Shown: piece after piece, positions 9,279 through 19,901 of the stretch
Layout: the number at the start of each line of letters is the position of its first letter
Numbering within the stretch: the first letter of the stretch is position 1
Source of the DNA: Silene noctiflora
Taxonomy: Eukaryota; Streptophyta; Magnoliopsida; Caryophyllales; Caryophyllaceae
DNA: 25,231 nucleotides
Reading direction: 5' to 3'
NCBI GenBank assembly: GCA_009801015.1
Contig: VHZZ01000695.1
Span: 113,157-138,387, forward strand
Notes under the pieces: generated by a model
The model's database searches: none
Told to the model about the DNA's origin: nothing
Seen by the model: the letters and a program-made list of their open reading frames with translations, nothing else
Program-made: the position numbers and the translations under genes

Positions 9279-12200
9279 TTAAGTTGGCTTAGTTCTGCTT
9301 CTTGTGGCTCTTGAAAACATGTCTTTTATGTTACGTGAATTGGTCTCAGGCTTCAGCTTTTTAGCCTGCCTCCCGATCTTGGCCACCTTCTTGTCTACAA
9401 ACCCCGCTGATCCATTTTCCTGTCACATAAATGCATACAAAAAGGATAAGACTCCCCCAAAACTGTCGGGTGTTTTAGAGTGCTTTCAGTAAAATTTAGG
9501 AGAATGCTCGGATAACTTGATATTTACTCGTCAATTGTGGCATTTATGGACTACAACAAGCGCAATCTTAGAATATGAGCAGCTCATGCAGACATATCAA
9601 GTATTAAATATAAATTAGCTGCAGTTAATCAAAGATTAGTTAAATACGAGCTAAGCTAAAACTATGAAGGCAATTCAGATTTCAGACACAATGGTGAAGG
9701 GAGAGGGTGACAAGGTGATGGCCTGGAGAGACATTCAATTTTTGTTGAATTTTCACTGAAAAATATTACTAAAAGTTTCAAGGCACTCGTCCATCGCCCT
9801 GCTAGAGTTTTAATATTGTCTTCTCTGGCTCCACAATCAGTACACATAATTAACACCTTAAAAAAGAGCTTGGATATTTTAAGGGATATTCCTTCAAAAA
9901 AAATTTGATGATGTTGTCTCATAAACTCATAAACTTCTAATTCAACAGTTCTAAAAGACCTCAAAATAGAGTACCTGTATAGCACGAAGCTGTCAAGTAT
10001 TTAACTAGAGATATACTCCGTAGAGGATTAGAATAAATAGGCTCCAATAAACTAAGAGATGCATGACAAAAAACAGATTCATACGTGAGTGAAGGGTTGA
10101 GGTGCAGTATCAGGTGTGGATGAATACTGGTCCACTGCTTTTACCGTCAGCTCTTGCAAATTCAATCTGGCAAAATTATGAAGACAAACATGTTGTGACC
10201 ATTAAACACACTTGCTCCTGAGCATTATGATTCCTGAGTCTTGCATTTTGATCAGTAGATTTCAATCAAAATTTAATGTCATTACTTAAGCGACCAACAA
10301 CGTTTCGTTGCCCTACCAATGAGTCAATCAGAACTATTACTAATCATGGATAATATATTCTTCTTAGGTATTTCCTGAAACTGTTTCAGTCTTAGTCACT
10401 GATTCTCCTTCTGATGCCGGTTTTATGTCAAAGATGAATTATTTATATTATTAACAAGATACCTGAGATGATTACATAGAAGTTCCATCCAAGGCTCATT
10501 CCTCAAATACTCGCCCAACATTAATACAACATCCGCCACTGCAATTTATAGGAAAGCAATATCAGTTAAGATCATTAATAGAATATTGACCCACAATAAA
10601 TAATGTACGTGGAGTCTTCAGGAACTATATAAAAGCTTTAGTTCTCTTTGACAATGGTTAACAATCGCTTTTCACAGAATTTGTATCTACACACTTCAAT
10701 CTTTAGAGAATAGGATTTTGGAGTCGCGTATGTTTTCATTATGTTTCTCCAGGAGCACGGAAGCTAATAAACCACTGAATGTTCCCAAGGCCTACACTTG
10801 AGCAATTGTTTGCAATGATAAAATCTTACATGTACGTTTTTCATCCTGAGCAGCATAGTTCTTGTCCAGTGTAAGCAAAGTTTGTTTTAGTCTTTCAGCC
10901 TGCAAACAAAAGAAAATATTAGTAACACAGTCAGTGATGATAGGTTGACCTTGTAAATCTGATCAATCAAACCATACAACGGAGAATGAAATGAATATGT
11001 GGACTGGACTATGGACAGCGGAACTAGCGAAGAAAATCGCTCCTGACTTTACATCTATGAACTTTATTCAAGCCAATACGTGACTGGGAGATACAAAACA
11101 CGGATGTTCACTAATCTACACCATGCTTCGGACTCACCTTCTTACACAACCATGCTAAGACCTTAGAATCATCCAGCCTGAAGAACTTTGTAGATCCAAT
11201 TTCTACGAAAACAAGGAAGAAAGAGTAAAAAAGATATCCTGTATATAATATCATTGCAATAATCTGGGTAGCTAAGCAAAAGGGAGTAATACACGGTAAA
11301 GTTACATAAATTTAGATCTCCGAATGTGACAAAAATTGAATACACTTCAACTTCACTTTGGCCTCTTATCGATTAGACACTCCTCTTAGTATGATATGAT
11401 GACCCTCGACACGATACAACAGTTCCAACACTTCATTTAGGCTGAAAACATGTTTATTTTGTTGTCACAAAACAGCCCTGTTCGTCACAAGCCTAATGCA
11501 AAACTTGCAGCCGCGTCTATGACACTGATTTACTGTTATTAAACCACCAAGGACAGATTGTTCAAAAACTCCTCAACAGCTACCTAACAAAGTTCAACAA
11601 ATTGATGGCACAAAAGTCCACCATGAAATTTTAAGTTCAGTTTTAGGCAGAAGCGAAAGTCATGTGGTATTTCAAATGCTGATGTTGGTATTAGTGAACC
11701 CTCACCATTTGTCAGTAACACTTCAGAATATAAATCAGATCATTTTTCTTAATTTACTAGACATTAGCAAAAGATCGAAATGCTAATGCAAAAATGAATG
11801 AAACAATCTGATCATATATATAATGGAAATATACAACTAACAGCAGTCTAATGGCAGGTGAACAAACAGTACATGAAATAACAGGCTTGTTCGGGGAATG
11901 ACCTTTAACTTCACAAACAATGCACATTGATTTCTCAGAGATTCCCAACAAATGCTGATACCCAGGATAACCATCAACAAACATAATCTCATCTAATTGT
12001 CTGAATTTCCCTGGATCTTCTCCCTTCTGCATCCACGAACAACGCAAATAAAAGTTAAATAAAGACGAGTAACAGATGAATATATAAATCAAGAGACGGA
12101 GAAAGGCAGTCAAACATCAGCCACAAACATAATTTTATCCCAGTATCAAGTTCCTGTTAAAATTGCCAGTAATATGCACATCAAAAGTCGAGAGGTCATT

Positions 12201-14856
12201 TAACAAAAGAATGAGGTACAAATCAGTACGGAAAAAAATGAATGGAAGGGCGCCATAATGGATAAAACTAAAAAGCTGTTGGCTTCTATAAGCAGAATCC
12301 AGTGGCACAAAAAAACTGCATATCCAAATTTAGAGTGAAACACAATGCATGAGATAAACCCTTTCCATTAGTCATACACCAGGAAATATGACCAGTACAC
12401 TACACAATGAAATACTGTCACTGTGTCACACTGTCACGTACCTTCATTCGAGCATCCTCGAATATTGGTAGCATAATAAAGACAGGATCAACTGGTGTTG
12501 ATGTATATATGCTTCCATCTGTAATAAATTCATCAGACAGTAGGAAGAAGAAGAAAGCAAGAGGTGGTTTTATTTCTAGGTGAAATGGATTTCAAATAAG
12601 CAAGAGAAAATCAAAGGACTGAAGGCAGATATGGGGAAATCCAGAGGAGTAAATACAGATAAATATCCCTCCAATTCTGAATAAACTTCCCTATTTCCTT
12701 TTCCGTCAATTCACAATAACTTCCCTATTTCTATTTTTGGCAAATGTTTGTGTGGTCCAAATTTAATTGTATGGTGGAGTAGTGTGTTTTCTTAAACTTA
12801 GTGCGTAAGGGGAAAGGGGAAGTTTATTCAGAATTGGAGGGAGTATGTGATTTTAAGGACAAAATAGAAAGCACCCACGGGCCACGGCTAAGAGATATGT
12901 GCGAATGACGAGGAGTATTAATCAATATTTACTACAGTTGACAAGTACAAATATTTCACTAGAGAGAAGCTTTGAACAACGACTTTGTAGCTAGAAGTTT
13001 AGAACCTCTAAATGTCTGAATAGGCAACATGTCAATGAGACACGAGAGTAGGTTAAGGGGTTGTCTATGTTCCACAAAACACTGAAATAAGATCCTAATA
13101 TCTGCAACCAGGTGAAGGGAACTCAACTCAGCTAGTAACCCATCTAGCCTAAACGACAATGATGTCCCTGCAGCTACAAAATTCGCATAAATAAGCCCCC
13201 AGTTAACCTTCAGTGAGCGTTTTACATTGTCTCCACACTCCACTTAAACAGCTAGTTACTCCTCCAACAAAGGCAATAAAATCCACAGCGCTGACCAAAG
13301 CCTTGACAAATAAAGTGATACCAAGCCAATTGAATTAGAAAGTTCAGAGACAAAAACTGTCATTCATGAGAGAAGGAATGAAAATTACCTTCACAGACAT
13401 AGTCTCCCAAAAACCATGAGCAGTGTGATTGCTTGAACCACTGAAGTTCTTGAAGACCATCATTGACGAAGAGGTAACTTGTTGCAGTTCCTAAACGATT
13501 ATTTCAAAAATGAATGGATATATAAATATTTTAATCCAAAATCAAGGCTAAACCAATTCAAATATCTAAATTTAACAAGCAGCTTCAGAATAGTAAACAT
13601 AGAGCTTCTTCTGGAGCTTACCGGATTTAGGATGACGAAGCGAGATCATATGTCCTGCACTTCTCTCAGAAACACCTGAATCTGTTTTACATAACAAAAA
13701 TGTTAGAACATAAAAACAGAATTGAAGAACAAGCAATTGTATCCAGGTGACTAAATTTAAAAGAAATATCAATATAACGAGTGCATAGCAAAGTATTTAG
13801 AGAACAGGCGTGATGTCTCTGAATATTTATCAATAAATGACGAAACACAATAAAAAGGTAAATGGTTATCGGTTGAGTAATTCACTGACGACTCATAAAG
13901 TGATGGTCAACCTTCTTGTCAACAAGAATCCATTTAAAACAGCCACAAGCGCAATTAGTAGCCAAAACCCTTTTAAGTCCACAAAGTGCGTCAAGTTACA
14001 TGTTCCTACCCTATCTAACCAATTGAAATTTTTGTGGGCTAAGTGTGACTCAGAGACAAATGGATGACAGACTTTAGTTCAAGCGAAAAGAGTTCAAGCT
14101 ATGCTAGAAGAGGTCAAACAGCAATTTATCAGCGACATGACAGCACAGGTATCAACCAATATGCACGCAGGAAAAATGATGACCCCACCCATCTTCCTAA
14201 CGAAACCAAATAACGAAGGGAGTTGGCTACCCAACCACAAGCAAGAATCCACCTACCCTAGCGAAATAGTGTTGGAGAGTAAGGCTGTGGTTGGATAAGG
14301 AAGTTTGGAGGAAGATGTGGATATGCATAAGCCCGAGCCATGGTCCTACGATAAATTTAAAAATGATGAAAGGGGTTGATGCTAAAGCTACTACCATTAC
14401 CATTATTTCGGAGATGAAGGATACTAATGAGTCCCCTAATGGGAATGTGATACTGCCAGTGCCAACCCCTAGTATCCGTGTCAAACCATGAGGTGCCATA
14501 CTGCCATTTCTTTAAGTAGCAAAATGAACGGGCATTCAACCTTGTCGACGATATCATACAAATCTGCTTTGTAAGTGAAGAGGTTATATCAAAGGATAAA
14601 ATACATTTTCTAAACCAATTAACTCACAAGTTACTACGTTTCGACTACTTTCAACAATCATCTAATATTATTGAGACACATAAGGCAAAAGAAACCAAGC
14701 TTGGAAATGATTGAGAAAAAAAAGAGCAAGTAAAAGGTTGCAAATAAAGCAAAATCTAAGATAGTAAAGAATAAAATGCATGAATTAAGGAATTAGAGTA
14801 TTACCAGGAGCAATAAGAACCCTAATTTCACCATCACCACCTTCCCACCAACCCAT
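9279..14856 (-). CDS. RNASEH2B: ribonuclease H2 subunit B, ten exons
   Basis: Exons in transcription order: 14856-14805, 13681-13622, 13490-13389, 12518-12442, 12026-11903, 11202-11138, 10899-10836, 10538-10463, 10166-10085, 9419-9279. All are GT-AG and join in frame to 280 residues. Subunit B is a non-catalytic scaffold of the nuclear RNase H2 trimer, which removes ribonucleotides from DNA and RNA from RNA/DNA hybrids. Recognition rests on blocks typical of plant RNase H2B: VLIAPDSG (about 13-20), SLRHPKSG (31-38), GLQELQWFKQS (about 49-59), STPVDPVFIMLPIFEDARMK (78-97), QLDEIMFVDGYPGYQHLL (107-124) and KFFRLDDSKVLAWLC (144-158). The N-terminal triple-barrel part and the winged-helix region (about 160-210) both appear present. 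The lysine-rich C-terminus ends near NIKDMF (264-269), a PIP-box-like motif. The start is the only sensible ATG before VLIAPDSG. A small extra exon between the last two cannot be excluded. Confidence 0.93.
12666..12843. mobile_element. Stowaway MITE in RNase H2B intron 3
   Basis: The left end tccctccaattctgaataaa and the right end tttattcagaattggaggga are near-perfect inverted repeats of about 27 bp, flanked by TA (12664-12665 and 12844-12845). The left terminus lacks the first C of the usual CTCCCTCC. The element is 178 bp and non-coding. Its internal TIR sequence differs from that at 2413-2619, so it is a separate subfamily. Confidence 0.88.
13682..14804 (-). other. RNase H2B intron 1, partly of unknown origin
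   Basis: This 1.1-kb intron is the longest in the gene. Its middle (about 13830-14500) is less AT-rich than the edges and keeps open frames of 65-90 codons on both strands (for example 13837-14067 and 14101-14298 on plus, 14227-14499 on minus). I recognise none of the peptides and see no inverted ends or target duplication. It may be a degraded mobile-element fragment. Confidence 0.35.
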
Positions 14857-14882
14857 TTCCAAACCACCCTTTTCTTTTACAA

Positions 14883-14891
14883 TTAGGGTTT
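14883..14891 (-). promoter_or_regulatory. telo-box in RNase H2B leader/proximal promoter
   Basis: AAACCCTAA on the minus strand lies 27 bp upstream of the RNase H2B ATG. Telo-boxes near transcription starts are known in plant genes of the replication and translation machinery, which suits this gene. The motif is short and chance occurrence cannot be excluded. Confidence 0.5.
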
Positions 14892-15640
14892 CAGTTCTTC
14901 CTAAATGGGGGTAAGATTCAGTTGAAAAATATTGAAAATTTGGAGAAATTCACCACACCCTTTTTACTTGGTATCTTAACCCCTCCCCCTTTATGCTAGA
15001 AAAATTAGGGCTTTTTTTTAAGGATTAAAATGTAGGAGAAGTACAAATAGATGGAATTCTTAATTTGGTTAATTCTAAATAAATTGGGGGAGAAATTAAA
15101 AAGTTTTACGGATTTTGTGGTGTTTGGTTGAATAAGGCGCCACTTTGTGGAAGTTTTCCCGCTTCTTTTTGACCACACTATTCACTAATCACTAGTCCGG
15201 TAGTCCCCCACTCATTTTAGTCATTTTGCCAAACAAACATCACACTTTCTTCAATGATCTTACCATTTTTTTTTTGTTCCAATTTGAGTCGATAAAATTA
15301 CCATAACCGTAAAATAACTATAATTTTGGCCGTTTTATTTTAAATATTAAAAGATAACTAAATATAGGTTTGAATTAAGAACTATACAACCATCATAACC
15401 ATGACCAAACTATTTCAAAAACTAATCTGTTATAACCTTGATGTGCAAGCTCGTGAAGATTACAAGCGAGATTTGCTGACCTTGATGATGAGTCATAAGA
15501 CAAAGTGAGGATGGATGGGAGAAAGTAGAAAGTGTTAAGAAGTGATTGAAACAAGGAAGACGAAAAATAGAAAAAAGACAGAACAATTGGAGATAGAAGA
15601 AGTAAGAATGTAGTGACTGGTGACGGAAAGAAATGAAAAG
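14892..15640. other. intergenic region between divergent RNase H2B and UBP26-like copy
   Basis: The sequence is AT-rich with no coding signal. It contains an E2F-type word and must hold the promoter of RNase H2B and, originally, that of the UBP26 copy. Minus-strand hydrophobic frames at 15393-15725 come from pyrimidine-rich DNA and resemble no known protein. Confidence 0.5.
15155..15162 (+). promoter_or_regulatory. E2F-type site TTTCCCGC
   Basis: TTTCCCGC matches the plant E2F consensus TTTSSCGC. It lies about 300 bp upstream of the RNase H2B ATG, close to a GGCGCC palindrome (15136-15141). E2F sites are common in plant S-phase genes, so cell-cycle control of RNase H2B is plausible. The motif would also face the divergent UBP26-like promoter. 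Confidence 0.45.
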
Positions 15641-16651
15641 ACATGAGGGAAACTTTGGATATTTTTGCGACTCCATCATTCTCTCTTTTTCTCTTCTCTT
15701 CTACACTCATAGCCAGCATATACAACCTTCATTCTTCTACTAAATTCATCTCTCTTTTCTTTTCTTCACATTAATTAATTAATTAGTTCATCTCTACTCC
15801 TTTCTTCCCTAATTCCAACCTATTTTTTTTGTTTCCTGCTTCCTTTTTTTCCCATCAAGGTATTCATCATCTTTTTTTTTTTGTAAATGCTTCATTTTTT
15901 ATTGTCTAAATATGTGCTTTTGTAGTGTTATTTTGTCGGAATGTTCTTATTTTATGCCTACATTGTGTATTCATTGAATTATAATGTTGTACGTGGAATT
16001 TCTCTGCTACAAATCATAGTCTCCGTGTTTAATTTGAGTTTATCTGTGTAATTGATTTAAATTACAGTAGCTTAATCATATCAATAATGCTTCAATCACT
16101 TTAACTAGTTCTTTCTGCAACTTTTCGAGGCGCAGTTTACATCATTTGTTACACGTTTTGTTATAAGAAGATTCTATTGTGAAGCGAAAATAGAGTCCAT
16201 GTTTCTGGAATATTAATATAGGTGATAGAAAGTAGAATAATGCACCTTCAAGGTTGACGAGGAAGTTTATTTGTACTATAAGTTGTCTAGCAAATCGCCA
16301 ACTTACGGCATTTCTTGACCGCTGATACAACTGTATGTGGTCATGTCATCTGTGTATAGTCGTCCATTTTGTTTTATTAGTCGGGTTCACTTTCGTTGTT
16401 GATGCCTCGTAGCTTAGTGGTAGAGATGGCAAAGGTAACTTAAGTTATTTGACTTTTATTTATCAATATTGATATTGATGTCTTGTTAAAGGGTTGGGGC
16501 TGAAATAGGGTTCTGAACGAGTTTCTAATGTTCGCTAGTCTTCTCAATTTTTTTACTCCGTATATGTTAGTGGTTAATAACAATCTTAAGCATTTGCGTA
16601 AATACCTCGCTTGGTTGTACCCTTTTTTACTAAAAAATATTTGGCTTGCAG
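15640..16651 (+). other. probable 5' UTR exon and leader intron of UBP26-like copy
   Basis: A C/T-rich tract (about 15670-15858), typical of plant leaders and containing a TTAATTAATTAATTA run (15771-15785), ends at a good donor, CAAG/GTATTC (intron starts 15860). The acceptor ttggcttgcag ends at 16651, just before the exon with the initiator ATG. The 792-bp leader intron is inferred from splice signals only. Confidence 0.5.
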
Positions 16652-17571
16652 GTTCCTTAATCATTTTTTTGATGGTTACAATGAGCCGACCGTCAGTGCG
16701 CAATAAAAATAAACGGAAAAGACCGGAAGATGAAATTGATGAGAAAACTGAAATCTTGAGGTATGTTGCTTCTCTTCTGAAAGTATTGTTGAATTTTCCG
16801 TCTCCAATTCTATGCCTACTACTATATGACTGAATTCTTATTTTGCCTGTTATATATTCATTAGGACAATCCATTCAACGAACCAAATTACAGATGATGA
16901 TCTAGGGCGGCTTTACAATATTAGAAAGACTATCTGCTCAGGCTGTCGTATTAATACGAAGGATAACCCCAATTGTTTATGTGGTCTGATCCCACCACCT
17001 AATGGAAGTCGCAAAATTGGCTTGTGGCAAAAGATGTATGACGTAATCAGTTCGCTTGGTCCTGATCCAGCTAATGATCTTAGGTCCGTTGATGGTGTTC
17101 CTACGGGTTTGACAAATTTGGGGGCCACGTGTTATGACAACAACATTCTTTAATTCCTGTACATGCATAGGGCTTTTCGTGAGGGTATTTTTTCTTGTTG
17201 AACCTGAGGTTTTAAAACAGCAGCCCGTATTGGATCAGTTGGCACGTCTTTTTACACAGTTATATGGCAGCAAAAGAGCTTTCATTGATTCTGCACCTTT
17301 AATTAAAACTCTGGAGCTGGATAATGGTGTTCAACAGAATAGCCATGAGTTTCTCACTTTGCTTCTGTCTTTGCTTGAACAATGCCTAAGGCACTCTGGA
17401 GTTCCTAGAGCCAAAACAATTGTTCAAGACCTATTTCGGGGTAACATGTCACATGTCACCAGGTAGCTGCATAAATTGATTTGTTTGGTTTTGTTTCTTT
17501 CTAATAATGGACTAACTCTTTTTGCCAATTAGTTTAGTGGTACTTTGTGCTAATAACAATGTTAATAACTA

Positions 17572-17991
17572 CTCCCTCTACACTTTTCTTTTTCCTTCCC
17601 ATTTCTTTTACGCTATCTCCAAGCCATCGGCATGGTTCAAATCTCGGCCGAGATGTATCGTATCGGCTGAGTTGTATCGGTTTTTCACTTTACCGATACA
17701 AGATATTGCCCGCGAAATCACTGAGAATCACCGTGATTCATCCACAACGACTTATTATATTGCTTCCGCGACTATGACCGATACCGAGATGTTGAAACAT
17801 GGGCTTCACGTTGACCTGCATCTAAATATTACTCTTGTTGTTAAAAAATTTATTTTCTGAAGGAGTTTTGAGTAATGAATATAAATATTTTAGTGTTGTA
17901 TATCAACATTTTTTAGCTTTTAATTTTTTAAGGTCAGTGTTCAGTAGGTGTGACCCAAAATATGAAGTGTGAACCAAAAAGTGTATGGAGG
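17572..17991. mobile_element. degenerate Stowaway-like element in pseudogene intron
   Basis: The left end ctccctctacactttt (after TA at 17570-17571) matches the reverse complement of the right end, aaaagtgtatggagg, which is followed by TA (17992-17993). At 420 bp it is long for a Stowaway. Its interior (about 17630-17800), unusually rich in CG and cgatac-type words, may be a second insertion. Confidence 0.55.
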
Positions 17992-19901
17992 TATTATTAG
18001 TTAGTTGTCCCTAGTTCACTTAATTTTCTTGATGCTCAAACGGCTTTGTTGAGTGCCTTATGTTGGAGTTATCTCTTCATTCTCAGAAAGGCAAGTGGTT
18101 GTATGGACTAAAATCAAAGTGAAAACATATTTTACTGTGGTAGAACCATAATGATGAGTACACGTATTGCTCTTTGGGCCTTACGTGTTTTGGTTAGGTC
18201 ATTAGGAAAAAGGTAACGAACTATGAAGTGTGAAAACACATATAGCAAGCTTCTTGCATGGGTTGTGAGTGATGAATATACAGCGACTATTGGTTTGAAG
18301 AATTTAAATTAGTGGGTGCAAAGAGGTTGGGAATTTCCGGATCGGGATAGTTATGAATTAGGATGCACATGCATTCAATCATACGTTTACGTTGTCCTTC
18401 ATCTCATCTTCCACTCACCTAAAAAGTAAAGGTAATGTCTGTTTCTTTCTCGTCTGGAGTTGACAGTTGTTTCCAGACATTTTTGGTAATTCTGAGGCAT
18501 CAATTCAGATTAGGTTCAGTTTGCTTCTCAGGTTTTCTTTGTTTTTGATCATTGTTTGGCTTTCCAATTTGTATTTCTACTATGAGTTTCATATGTTGGT
18601 TGATATGTTGTGTGTAGTTGCTCCAAATGTGGGAAAACTTCTGAAGCTTCTTCTAATGTGGAGGATTTTTATGAACTGGAATTGAATGTGAAGGGTTTAA
18701 AAAGCTTGGATGAAAGTCTAAAGGATTACTTCTGCGAGGAAAAACTTTAAGGGGACAATCAATATTTATGCGAGTCGTGTGGGAAAAGAGTTGATGCTAC
18801 ACGCAGTATTAAACTATGCACACTTCCTCCCATACTAAATTTCGAGCTTAAGCGTTGTGTCTTTCTTCAAAAGGTACTTGGGCAAAGTCTTTCTATTCTC
18901 TATCTTCCACTATATTACCACTTAAGCCATCAGTTAAATTTTAAATCAAACAGAATTTGACCTGTATAATTTATAAAACTCTTCTCGTGTGGGATTATTG
19001 GCTTGATTAGTTAAACATAATCTGAGCTGATTGACACGAATATGTATTTCGCTTATAAAGTTTGGCTGATGACGAGAAAAATAATTGTCTGGTGCTTTTG
19101 ACCTCTTAACCTTAAGAAATTGACAATATTATTACTCCGTATTATTATATATTTCTCATTTCTTAATCTTGTCATTTCTTCTGTTTATATTCATGATTCC
19201 TCATTTTCTGTGATACTTTCTGTACTTGAAATCACTTGTTGAATTTCTACTATCACATAGACTAGGCGGTCGCACGCCTAACAAAAATAAAGTCCCTAGA
19301 CTTGGCAACAAATTAATGTAGTAAGTAGGGGTAGAATCCACAAAGAGACGGGAGTTGCTAAATAAGTTGTTATGGAGAGAATTCTATCTAGGTTGGTTCG
19401 ATTATTCGATTGGTTTGATTGGTAAAAACTTGTAAATAAAATGATGTAAACAATAATGATAAATGAGTCTAGGGAGTCGGGTCGCACATGCAAATATGTA
19501 AATGCTCATTCAAACTCGGATTAGATATTATCGTTATTGTTTAGGCTTAAAGACAACCACCCCTCGACACTATTGTCAACCATAGAACGGGTCCTAACGA
19601 GCTCTCGCTACGGCTAGGTCGGTATACTAAAACATGCTTAGTCTAATTCATTTTCGTTCCTCTCGACTTATAAAAATTAATTAACAAATTTAATCTAAGA
19701 TAATGATCAATTACCAAAGATTAACAAAACAATGCAAGCATGTTATAGAAACAAATAATCAATATTAAATCAACCTATTTCAACAATTACAAATGTTACT
19801 CATGCATGGCTCCCCTAATCCCTAGACAAAATGAACTATTCTTGCATAATAAAAACTAAACTAATGAGAGATGATATAATAAACATGAACATACTAACTA
19901 G

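Noticed and set aside
9662-9985. 107-codon minus-strand frame in RNase H2B intron 9
   Set aside because: It does not resemble RNase H2B or any known family; the flanking exons already join in phase without it.
15393-15725. Minus-strand hydrophobic frames (Ser/Phe/Leu-rich)
   Set aside because: They overlap the purine/pyrimidine-rich leader of the UBP26-like copy and resemble no known membrane protein.
16404-16436. tRNA-like start (GCCTCGTAGCTTAGTGGTAGAG)
   Set aside because: It has a good A-box, but no B-box or acceptor-stem partner follows within tRNA length. At most it is a tRNA or SINE head fragment, or chance.
7-16958. Perfect palindrome CGTATTAATACG at 7-18 and again at 16947-16958
   Set aside because: The second copy lies in UBP26-like coding sequence that matches the family, so the recurrence looks coincidental.
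17634-17650. B-box-like ggttcaaatct
   Set aside because: No A-box lies at the right distance upstream and no cloverleaf can be drawn. It lies in a repeat-like block.
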